In this document: piece after piece, positions 1 to 64,000 of the stretch
Layout of the letters: each line of letters begins with the position of its first letter
How positions within the stretch are numbered: the stretch's first letter is position 1
From: Muraenolepis orangiensis
Taxonomy: Eukaryota; Chordata; Actinopteri; Gadiformes; Muraenolepididae
Direction: 5' to 3'
DNA: 64,000 nucleotides
Assembly (NCBI GenBank): GCA_027704905.1
Contig: CM051020.1
Coordinates: 16,727,496-16,791,495 of the forward strand
Made by a program: the position numbers and the translations under genes
Notes under the pieces: model-generated
What the model saw: only the letters and a program-made list of their open reading frames with translations
Database searches by the model: none
Told to the model about the DNA's origin: nothing

Positions 1-140
1 GAGGAGAAGAGAGAAGAGAGTAGGAACAGAGAGGAGGAGAGAGGAGGAGGAGAGAAAAGGAGAGAGGAGAAAAGCAGAGGAGAGAGTAGGAGAGAGGAAG
101 AGAGAGGAAGAAAGAGGAGAAAAGAGAAAATGAGAGGATA
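1..140. repeat. GA-rich low-complexity DNA
   Basis: Irregular GGAGAGA repeats; no coding signal. Confidence 0.8.
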
Positions 141-227
141 ATCTGTGTGTGAGTGACTGGTCATCACCTCTCCTTATCCTGTGTCGACATATATATAGAC
201 AGAATATAACAATATATCAGAAAATAA

Positions 228-1466
228 CAGAATATAACACACTAAAACACAATATAACACAATATAACACACTACAACACACTATAACACTACAACACAC
301 TATAACCCACTACAACACACTACAACACACTATGATACACTATAACACACTATAACACACTACAACACACTATAACACACTACAACACACTATAACACAC
401 TACAACACACTATAACACACTACAACACACTACAACACACTATAACCCACTACAACACACTATAACACACTACAACACACTATAACACACTATAACACAC
501 TACAACACACTATAACACACTACAACACACTACAACACACTATAACCCACTACAACACACTACAACACACTATGATACACTATAACACACTACAACACAC
601 TATAACACCCTATAACCCACTATAACCCACTACAACACACTACAACACACTACAACACACTACAACACACTACGATACACTATAACCCACTACAACACAC
701 TATAACACACTACAACACACTACAACACACTACGATACACTATAACACACTACAACACACTATAACACCCTATAACCCACTACAACACACTACAACACAC
801 TATAACACCCTATAACACCCTATAACACACTATGATACACTATAACACACTACAACACACTACAACACACTATAACACACTATAACACTACAACACACTA
901 TAACACACTATAACACACTATAACACACTATGATACACTATAACACACTATAACACACTATAACACACTATGATACACTATAACACACTACGACACACTA
1001 CGATACACTATAACACACTATAACACATTATAACACACTACAACACATTATAACACACTATAACACACTATAACACACTATAACACACTATGATACACTA
1101 TAACACACTATAACACACTATAACACACTATGATACACTATAACACACTATAACACACTATAACACACTATGATACACTACAACACACTACAACACACTA
1201 TGATACACTATGATACACTATGACACACTATAACACACTATGATACACTATAACACACTATAACACACTATAACACACTACAACACACTATAACACACTA
1301 CAACACACTATAACACACTATAACACACTATAACACACTACAACACACTACAACACACTATAACACACTATAACACACTATAACACATTATAACACACTA
1401 TAACACACTATAACACACTATAACACACTAAACACACTATAACACACTATAACACACTATAACACC
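228..1466. repeat. 10-bp minisatellite, CACACTAYAA
   Basis: More than 100 copies of a 10-bp unit alternating TATAACACAC and TACAACACAC, with TATGATACAC variants. It lies beyond exon 11 in the ptprn2 intron running out of the window. Confidence 0.95.
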
Positions 1467-1532
1467 TCAGTCAGTCAGATATAGATTCTCTTTTTCAAGA
1501 AGAGGATCCCATCACCCCTGCTTCCTCCCTTT

Positions 1533-2105
1533 ACTCTCTCTCCTCCTCCTCCTCCTCCTTCTCCTCAACCCCCTCTCTTTCTCCTTCTCCACTCTCCTTC
1601 TCCTCCTCAACCCCCTCTCCTTCTCCTCCTCCTCCTCCTCTCTCCTTCTCCTCCTCTCTCCTTATCCTTCTCAACCCTCTCTCTTTCTCCTCCTCTTCTT
1701 CTCTCCTTCTCCTCCTCAACCCCCTCTCTTTCTCCTCTTCCACTCTCCTTCTCCTCCTCAACCCTCTCTCTTTCTCCTCCTCCTCTCTCCTTCTCCTCCT
1801 CAACCCCCTCTCCTTCTCCTCCTCCACTCTCCTTCTCCTCCTCAACCCCCTGTCTTTCTCCTCCTCCTCCTCTCTCCTCCTTTTCAACCCCCTCTCCTTC
1901 TCCTCCTCTCTCCTTATCCTTCTCAACCCTCTCTCTTTCTCCTCCTCCTCCTCTCTCCTTCTCCTCCTCAACCCCCTCTCTTTCTCCTCCTCCTCCTCCT
2001 CCTCTCTCCTTCTCCTCCTCAACCCCCTCTCATTCTCCTCCTCCTCTCTCCTTCTCCTCCTCAACCCCCTCTCCTTCTCCTCCTCTCTCCTTCTCCTCCT
2101 TTCCT
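1533..2105. repeat. polypyrimidine minisatellite
   Basis: CTCCTCAACCCCCTCTC plus TTCTCCTCC units of irregular length. Confidence 0.9.
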
Positions 2106-2161
2106 CTATGATTGCAGCTAATTATGTACTAATGGGCCTGATGTGACATACACAGGAGGAG

Positions 2162-2217
<56 letters not shown>

Positions 2218-2294
2218 AGCATCCAGTCCCTAACGTGGTGACTGTGCTGTTGCCCATAGCAACCACTACCATGTCACAGGCCGTCCATTTAGCG

Positions 2295-2339
<45 letters not shown>

Positions 2340-2354
2340 GAGAGAGAGAGAGGG

Positions 2355-2446
<92 letters not shown>

Positions 2447-2585
2447 AAGAGAGACAGAGCAAGAGAGACAGAGACAGAGACAGAGAGAGAGAGAGAGGGG
2501 TAGAGAGAGCGAGAGACAGAGACAGAGAGAGAGAGAGAGAGAGAGGTAGAGAGAGGTAGAGAGAGGTAGAGAGAGGTAGAGAGAC
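2162..2585. repeat. (GA)n tracts with GACAGAGA variants
   Basis: (GA)n at 2164-2212 and an impure GA tract at 2298-2585; 2213-2297 between them is unique sequence. Confidence 0.95.
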
Positions 2586-2694
2586 AGAGCACATCAATAG
2601 AGCCCTGATTACATCATCCCCTCTGAGGTATGAATATTTATGTTGTCTTTCATCCATCAGAGTATTCTCTCTCTCCTCTTTCATATCCCTGCCC

Positions 2695-2835
2695 TCCTCC
2701 ACCCACTTCCACCACACCACCTCCACCCACCTCCACCCCCACCCACTTCCACCACACCACCTCCACCTCCACCCCACCTCCTCCACCCACTCCACCACAC
2801 CACCTCCACCACCACACCACCTCCACCACCTTCCC
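2695..2835. repeat. CCACCT-rich repeat
   Basis: Irregular CCACCACACCACCTCCACC units. Confidence 0.85.
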
Positions 2836-2873
2836 AGTGAAATCACACTATCATCACTTTCAAGACAGACACT

Positions 2874-3078
<205 letters not shown>

Positions 3079-3090
3079 ATAAAGACTCAC

Positions 3091-32629
<29,539 letters not shown>

Positions 32630-32817
32630 CACGTCCTCAGATTAAATCCATCCAAAAAAACACATCGACGATCCGCGAGAGCTCCACTCGGACCGTAAAT
32701 TAAGGAGATCGATCAATTAATTCATCAATTAACGGCGCGTGAGTCCGATTAGAAAAGCGTTGCGTAATTGAGTTGTTTTGTGCAGCAGCAGGAGGCTCGA
32801 GCCGTTCCTCCCAGCTC

Positions 32818-32825
32818 TGACGTCA
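32818..32825. promoter_or_regulatory. full CRE (TGACGTCA) upstream of ptprn2
   Basis: A perfect palindromic CREB/ATF site 189 bp upstream of the ptprn2 ATG, with a second half-site TACGTCA at 32847-32853. The spacing is promoter-like. Confidence 0.6.
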
Positions 32826-32984
32826 CCAACACACCCAACACGTCGCTACGTCATGATCATCCCTTTATTGACTTTACATCATACATCAAAGCACACTTCG
32901 GTTGATTAGTGGTGATTGTGGAGAAACCGGTTTGACCGGATAAACATGTGATCCGTTTCATCTATCGGGTCTTAAGACACACAA

Positions 32985-33150
32985 CACAGACCCGCTCCTT
33001 CCTACAGACAGACCCGCCCCCTTCCTACAGACAGACCCGCCCCCTTCCTACAGACAGACCCGCCCCCTTCCTACAGACAGACCCGCCCACTTCCTACAGA
33101 GAGACCCGCCCACTTCCTAGACAGACCCGCCCACTTCCTAGACAGACCAT
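32985..33150. repeat. seven-copy 20-bp repeat with GC-box and ETS-like motifs
   Basis: The unit is close to ACAGACCCGCCCCCTTCCT. Read on the minus strand each unit offers GGGGCGGG (Sp1/KLF-like) and AGGAAG (ETS-like). It lies between the ncapg2 stop and the ptprn2 start, about 360-520 bp upstream of ptprn2. Confidence 0.7.
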
Positions 33151-33219
33151 CCAATGAAAACTCAGATGAATAAGGATTGTTTACACAGTAGACAACGAAC
33201 AGATTATAGACATTAACAA

Positions 33220-33272
33220 TTTATTCACACAGTAGAGACAATAGAAGAGATTATAGACATTTAGGATTTATT
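33220..33272 (-). terminator. candidate ncapg2 polyadenylation signals
   Basis: AATAAA on the minus strand occurs at 33272-33267 and again at 33225-33220, 28 and 75 bp past the ncapg2 stop codon. Either would give a very short 3' UTR. Only the hexamers are seen; use is inferred. Confidence 0.5.
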
Positions 33273-33299
33273 CACACAGTACAAAAAAAAACAACACAA

Positions 33300-47328
<14,029 letters not shown>

Positions 47329-47539
47329 GACGACACCACCTGAGACAACGGTTCGTATTATAATACATATCATATTTAGAATATAAGATACTAGATCACA
47401 TATTATAGGTTCACTCGCTCAGTTTAAAGCTTCCCTACCGATAAACACACACACACACACAGTATAATTTATATTACATATATCATATATCATTTATATA
47501 TTACATATATCTCTCTCCATGAACCCTCCTCTTTTGTGA

Positions 47540-47815
47540 ACCCCTAACTTGCTTAAGTCCTGACATTAATAGCTCTTAGCATGTTGTATATCCTTAATGT
47601 TGATAACACGCTCTTATCACAGATACTTAAGCAGGTGACCTGGCAGTACGACATTGTGTTACTCATCTTGTTAATATGAATGCTTGTGAACTGCTTATGT
47701 TAAATTGTTATGTTCGCGTACCTCAGCGTTATGCTATGGTCTACTTCAACAACAATGTACTGCTTGTAAGTCGCTTTGGATAAATGCCAAATGTCCTAAA
47801 TGTAAAAATGTAAAT
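47540..47815 (+). mobile_element. SINE-like element (V-SINE type tail)
   Basis: The segment ends TTGTAAGTCGCTTTGGATAA ATGCC, the complement of the TTTAGCAGACGCTTTTATCC-type fish SINE tail seen at 26950. It lies upstream of the ncapg2 start codon. The 5' limit is a guess. Confidence 0.5.
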
Positions 47816-47948
47816 GTGAATATCTGATCCTTTATTGTTATGTCGTAGTAACGGAATTGTCGCGCAATCCTCAACACTCTCTTACAAACATAAATTGTCA
47901 AAATAAAACGAAACTTAATAAACTGGTTCAAAAATTGCCATAATATAG

Positions 47949-47980
<32 letters not shown>

Positions 47981-48079
47981 CTACATATAAACAAATGATG
48001 AATTACTACCTATAGTGTATATTGCTCCGATAGACATCTTGGAGGTTATAAATACATACTTTAGTAGTTTATTAGTGAG

Positions 48080-48330
48080 GAGCTGAGCCGACGGACGGAC
48101 GACAACGCACAGGAAAACCCCGCGCAAATTTGTTAATTTTTTCCGTGCGTCCTGACGTAGAGATGTGGTGGGTCATGACGCACTGACGTGTTCACGTCCG
48201 TCGTGTTCTCCTTGGTCCGCTAGGTGGCGACAGAGGCCCGTGAAAGAAACGCGCGGTTGATCGCAGCCATGGGTTTAAACATCTGCGTTTATCATCTTTT
48301 GTACTGTTTCGTTATTTGGCAGTTGTAGTC
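48080..48330. promoter_or_regulatory. CpG-rich candidate ncapg2 promoter
   Basis: A short CpG-dense stretch with several ACGT/TGACGT motifs (CCTGACGTAG, CACTGACGTG, TTCACGTCC), about 0.75-1 kb upstream of the ncapg2 ATG. An acceptor 11 nt before that ATG requires an upstream exon, and this is the only CpG cluster available before the transposon. Promoter role is inferred. Confidence 0.4.
48217..48230 (+). promoter_or_regulatory. CTCF-like motif near ncapg2 CpG-rich upstream region
   Basis: CCGCTAGGTGGCGA matches 12 of 14 consensus positions. It sits in the CpG-rich stretch that probably holds the ncapg2 transcription start. Confidence 0.45.
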
Positions 48331-48339
48331 TGAAATTAT

Positions 48340-48570
48340 AATAATATTATATATATATATGTATATGTATATATAGTATATACATATACATATATATACA
48401 GTATATATATATGTTTATACAGTATATCTATATGTATATACATATATATATATATACATATATATATACACATATAGATATATATACATATATATATATA
48501 CTGTATATACATATATATACTGTACATATATATATATATACTGTATATATATGTATATATGTATATATAG
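48340..48570. repeat. (TA)n-rich repeat
   Basis: Interrupted TA with ATACATATATATACAGTATA palindromes. Confidence 0.9.
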
Positions 48571-48916
48571 GGAGGATGCCCTTACCCAGGGAGGGTTGGG
48601 CATCCTGGCCCCAGTAGTAAATGTTCTTCTCCAACCGGCAGGAATTCAAAACGGTTCAATATGAAATAAATGAGAAAAATCCACAAGAGAAATATTTAAT
48701 TTTTCAAAAGCCTGCTTATCATTCAAAGTTATAATCTTAAAATGCCAGAATTACAGAAGAGTGTTAAGGCACAGGATAGATCATAAAACATGAGATCAGA
48801 ACACATGATTTAAAAACAGGCGTGGTCACAGTTTTAGACAAAAAAACTAAATAAAAGCAACGCAGCTCTTCTTAAATCGTTCAAACTTCAGTTCAAACGT
48901 TTTCCACTCTAGCCCA

Positions 48917-49096
48917 GCGGCATAGTAAAAAATACGAAACCAATTGTTCAAATTGTTCTAAAAGCACCAAAATTGGCACACATGTAGATTAATACATTCT
49001 GAACAATTTTGGATATGGAGGCATTCAAGATTCTCCCCGTAGCACATTTGGCGGCCATTTTTTGAAAATGGCCGCTATTTACCATTAGCGTCATTG
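48917..49096 (+). repeat. left terminal inverted repeat of the element
   Basis: Pairs with 51374-51542. It contains a short internal palindrome, GGCGGCCATTTT facing AAAATGGCCGCT at about 49050-49078, which could fold as a hairpin. Confidence 0.75.
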
Positions 49097-49444
49097 AATA
49101 TGTACCATAATTTGTCTTTTTGTGGATGCTAGAGGTGATAAGTGTGCTAGAGGTGATAAGTAGTGTACAATTACACATACTTGTGTGCTTACCAAATAAA
49201 ATGGCTACCATTTTACAAGAAAAATGAATTTTACTTTGCAGCGGCAGCGGTGGTGGCAGTGACGGCGGCTGCAGTAATAGTATAGTGTTGATAGTCATGG
49301 TACTTGTAGTAGTAGCTTGTGGTAACATGGTGGTGTTTTGTGTCTTTGCAGGTGAGGCTTTGATAACCATTCAACTGGTGGTGGATTACAGCAGCAGCAG
49401 CAGCACCACCTGACATCAGAGACGCGTTGTTCCAGACTGCAGCC

Positions 49445-51352
49445 ATGGCAAAGAAGTTCCAACTGGTCGATACTTTTGAGCAACGTACTCCCACAACACC
49501 TCCTGAGACAAACTGGAAGCTGTGTCTTGTATGTCAAGAGGAGACAACAGAGTCACTTGTGTGCCCAGTACTGTCTAAACGCCGAGACCCTGGGAGTGGA
49601 TACACGACAATGGCTGCAAACTTGGTCAAGTTTGATGAACTAGGAAAACTGCCAAGAACTGTTCAGTTACAGAGACTAGATGAAGGACAAGGTGTTGAGG
49701 CGACAATGGTTGCCCACCAGGCCAAGTGGCATAAAACATGTATGCTCCAATACAATAACACAATGCTACGAAGAGCAGAGAAGAGACTCATCGCAAGCAG
49801 CTCAGCATTTGGTAGTACTGACAATGTCCCAGGCAAGCGCGCCAGAACACACTCTTCAGAAGCCACTACCAGCGGCACCTCCTGCTTTTTCTGTGGAAAG
49901 TCTGGCACAGAGACCCTACATGAAGTAGCAACCTTCCAGGTGGACACACGCGTACGGAAGTGTGCAGCGCAAGTTGGGGACAATGAACTCATGGCCAGGC
50001 TCAGCATGGGTGATATGGTGGCTCTGGAGGCCAAGTACCATTCCAAGTGTTTGTTGGCTCTTTACTATCGTGCAAAGACCACTGTAGAAGCCGAGCAGAA
50101 AACTGACCATGAAGGTGTGATGTCAAGAATCGTACTGGCTGAACTGGTCCTGTATATCGAGGAAACCCACCTAGAAGAGGGCACCGCCCCAGTCTTCAGA
50201 CTCGCAGATCTTGCAAAGCTATACACGACAAGAATGGAACAGCTCGGGGTTGCTTTGTGCAAGAAAGTTAATAGCACAAGGCTGAAAGAGCGCCTGTTAG
50301 CCCAGTTACCAGGCCTGAGATCCCAGAGCAAAGGCCGAGATGTTCTACTAGCGTTTGATGAAGACATTGGTGAAGCGCTAGGCAAAGCCTGCGAGCAAGA
50401 CTGTGACACTGAGGCAGTTCACCTTGCGCGTGCTGCACAGATAGTTCGGCGATATATGTTTGAAGACACTGACCGATTCCGTGGATCATTCCCGGGCGGT
50501 TGTCAGGAGGACTCTGTGCCAAACGTACTAGTTGCAATGGTAAATATGGTGCTGGATGGCCCCAGCATCAAGAACCAAAGCCATTCCTCTTCGAGACAAG
50601 CAGCTCTTTCCATTGCGCAGCTTCTCAAGTTCAACAGTGTCAAGCAAAGTCGGAAGCAGGGAGCAACCAAGACACAGGAGCCTCCAGCTGTCAGACACAG
50701 TACGTCTCAAGAAACTCCTCTTCCAACCTATGTTGGGCTGATGCTGCATGCTGAAACACGCAAGAGAGGACTTGTGGACAAGCTCTTCTCTCTGGGCCTA
50801 AGCATCTCATATGACAGAGTCCTGCGTCTTTCTGCCCAGATGGGAAACAGCGTGTGTCAGCTGTACCGCATAGAGCAAGTGGTCTGCCCGCCTACCCTGC
50901 GTAGCAATGTGTTCACAACTGCGGCTGTGGACAACATTGACCACAACCCAAGTGCCACCACAGCCAAGAATTCATTCCATGGAACAGGAATCTCGCTTTT
51001 GCAACACCCAACGTGTGCAGATGAGGGAGTGGATCGTAGCATTGCTCTCACTGGGCGTGATACTGGATCAAAGACGGTTGAGCCTCTACCAGAATATTAC
51101 ACGGATGTACGTCCTGTTGCTTCCTCTGTCAAAGGGCAAACGATCCCAGCTACTTCTGTGACCTCTCTTAGACGCCACAACTTTGAGCAGCACATAGAAG
51201 ATGAGTATATGTGGCTGGAGAACACGAGAAGTGTTCTCAAAGATGATGTTGAGGCCTGTGAAAACACATCATGGGCTGCATACCATGCAAGGCACCAAGA
51301 TCCAAAGCAACCAGTCATCACAGGAATTTTGGCCCATCTAGCACCATACTAA
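49445..51352 (+). CDS. element-encoded protein, 635 aa, Cys-containing N-terminus
   Basis: The start ATG at 49445 sits in a strong Kozak context (GCAGCCATGG) just after an acceptor-like TTTGCAG, so a leader intron is possible. The protein opens MAKKFQLVDTFEQRTPTTPP. It has two Cys pairs (CLVCQEE, CFFCGKSG) with later Cys/His that may bind metal. DNIDHNPSATTAKNSFHGTG is in the C-terminal third. I recall this last motif from large uncharacterised repeat-borne proteins of fish and invertebrates, where the chain continues well past this point. Here it stops at ILAHLAPY, 20 nt before the right inverted repeat, so the C-terminal half, likely including catalytic residues, seems deleted. The frame itself is intact, implying recent origin. 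No transposase function can be assigned from sequence alone. Confidence 0.7.
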   Translation: MAKKFQLVDTFEQRTPTTPPETNWKLCLVCQEETTESLVCPVLSKRRDPGSGYTTMAANLVKFDELGKLPRTVQLQRLDEGQGVEATMVAHQAKWHKTCMLQYNNTMLRRAEKRLIASSSAFGSTDNVPGKRARTHSSEATTSGTSCFFCGKSGTETLHEVATFQVDTRVRKCAAQVGDNELMARLSMGDMVALEAKYHSKCLLALYYRAKTTVEAEQKTDHEGVMSRIVLAELVLYIEETHLEEGTAPVFRLADLAKLYTTRMEQLGVALCKKVNSTRLKERLLAQLPGLRSQSKGRDVLLAFDEDIGEALGKACEQDCDTEAVHLARAAQIVRRYMFEDTDRFRGSFPGGCQEDSVPNVLVAMVNMVLDGPSIKNQSHSSSRQAALSIAQLLKFNSVKQSRKQGATKTQEPPAVRHSTSQETPLPTYVGLMLHAETRKRGLVDKLFSLGLSISYDRVLRLSAQMGNSVCQLYRIEQVVCPPTLRSNVFTTAAVDNIDHNPSATTAKNSFHGTGISLLQHPTCADEGVDRSIALTGRDTGSKTVEPLPEYYTDVRPVASSVKGQTIPATSVTSLRRHNFEQHIEDEYMWLENTRSVLKDDVEACENTSWAAYHARHQDPKQPVITGILAHLAPY

Positions 51353-51373
51353 CGACACATAATGAAGTCTATG

Positions 51374-51542
51374 TAATGACGCTAATGGTAAATGGCGGCC
51401 ATTTTGAACAATGGCCGCCATATCTTCCACAGGGCTAATCTTGAATGCCTCCATATCCAAAAATGTTTAGAATATATTAATCTACATGTGTGCCAATTTT
51501 GGTGCTTTTAGAACAATTTGAACAATTGGTCTGCTATGCCGC
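51374..51542 (-). repeat. right terminal inverted repeat of the element
   Basis: Inverted copy of 48917-49096. Its inner edge begins 22 bp after the ORF stop codon. Confidence 0.75.
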
Positions 51543-51816
51543 AGGACTACTCAGAGTGGAACCGTTCTTCCTTCTGTCCACAGGTCCTTCACTCATCAAC
51601 AACCACATCACGGAAATAAGATTCAAAAGGTCAAAGTTCAGACCGCTACGTGCATCTGCTGTCCAAACCCCGTTGCTATGGCGACAGTATCTTCCAGAAT
51701 ATATCACCAATGATTTGAGAACCAACACAGAAAAGAACAGGAGAACCTCGAGGAACGTAGAGAACCATCAGAGTCATGGAGCTGGGGTAACGTTTGCATA
51801 TTTACAAGTACACAAG

Positions 51817-51820
<4 letters not shown>

Positions 51821-51871
<51 letters not shown>

Positions 51872-51961
51872 TACTTTTGGAAGAATTGAGGGTGAAGAAA
51901 CCAAACTAAAATTACAAACAAAGTGTGTGTGTGTGTATGTGTGGTATGTGTGTGTATGTGT

Positions 51962-52010
<49 letters not shown>
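51821..52010. repeat. (AC)n and (GT)n inverted pair past esyt2 stop
   Basis: (CA)n at 51821-51868 and (GT)n with TATGTG at 51924-52010 can pair to a long hairpin in a 3' UTR transcript. Confidence 0.9.
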
Positions 52011-52012
<2 letters not shown>

Positions 52013-52029
52013 CCTTCTGCTTGGCTTCA

Positions 52030-63752
<11,723 letters not shown>

Positions 63753-63814
63753 CTGAGGAGAACCACAGGTCAGAGGTCAGAGGTCAGAGATACCAAATAA
63801 ATATTATAAATATA

Positions 63815-63934
63815 AAAATATTTGTATATATAGATATATATATGGTATATGGTATATATACTGTATATAATAAATATATATATACACCATATATATATAT
63901 ATACATATGAATGTGTATATATATAAATATCTAC

Positions 63935-63966
<32 letters not shown>

Positions 63967-64000
63967 TTATATATATATACACATCATATATATGTGTTTA
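63815..64000. repeat. TA-rich repeat to window end
   Basis: Interrupted (TA)n. Confidence 0.9.

Larger units (their letters stand above)
48917..51542 (+). mobile_element. DNA-transposon-like element with about 170-bp inverted termini
   Basis: Sequence 48917-49096 recurs inverted at 51374-51542. Shared blocks include GCGGCATAG at the outer edge, ACCAATTGTTCAAATTG, GCACCAAAATTGGCACAC, TGCCTCCATATCCAAAA (one mismatch) and the inner TTACCATTAGCGTCATT. Both termini also carry an inner palindrome built on GGCGGCCATTTT. The arms bracket one long ORF. Outer ends are uncertain because weaker similarity (TTCCACTCT) continues outward, and no clear target duplication was found. Location is intergenic, between the 3' end of esyt2 and the 5' side of ncapg2. 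The superfamily is not recognised. Confidence 0.75.

Noticed and set aside
228..1466. Possible CRISPR-like or satellite array with regular spacing
   Set aside because: Units are directly abutting 10-mers without unique spacers: a simple minisatellite in animal DNA.

Overview
This window is vertebrate nuclear DNA, most likely from a teleost fish. It holds three split genes, all on the minus strand, in the order ptprn2 - ncapg2 - esyt2 from left to right. To my knowledge human chromosome 7q36 has the same neighbours in the same orientation, which supports the identifications, in particular ptprn2 rather than its paralogue ptprn. Assignments rest on protein similarity recalled from known families and on splice phase: every exon junction called here has AG/GT ends and matching reading phase.

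Layout. Positions 3091-32629 carry the first 11 coding exons of ptprn2 (602 residues: signal peptide, RESP18-like region, luminal domain). Its transmembrane segment and phosphatase domain lie beyond the left end. Positions 33300-47328 carry a complete ncapg2 of 25 coding exons (1163 residues), the HEAT-repeat subunit of condensin II. Positions 52030-63752 carry the 3' part of esyt2 (end of C2A, C2B, linker, C2C and stop). Its N-terminus and SMP domain lie beyond the right end. Between ncapg2 and esyt2 sits a DNA-transposon-like element of about 2.6 kb with long inverted termini and an intact 636-codon ORF. A 504-bp hAT-type MITE with a perfect 8-bp target duplication lies in ncapg2 intron 6. 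Degraded LINE pieces (reverse transcriptase, endonuclease and several 3' tails), SINE-like copies and a very high load of micro- and minisatellites fill the introns.

The three genes do not form a pathway: ptprn2 acts in dense-core vesicles, ncapg2 in chromosome condensation, and esyt2 in ER-plasma membrane tethering. They share an unusual intron structure. In several introns the tandem-repeat unit contains the gene's own splice site plus a few exon bases, so the real donor or acceptor is the first unit of the array. One 40-bp unit supplies the 5' splice site of a ptprn2 exon in one orientation and of an ncapg2 exon in the other. Candidate control sites include an RE1/REST-like site in ptprn2 intron 1, a CRE upstream of ptprn2, and outward-pointing CTCF-like motifs on either side of the ptprn2/ncapg2 junction. 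Nearly all long open frames outside the genes are translations of simple repeats and were not called.
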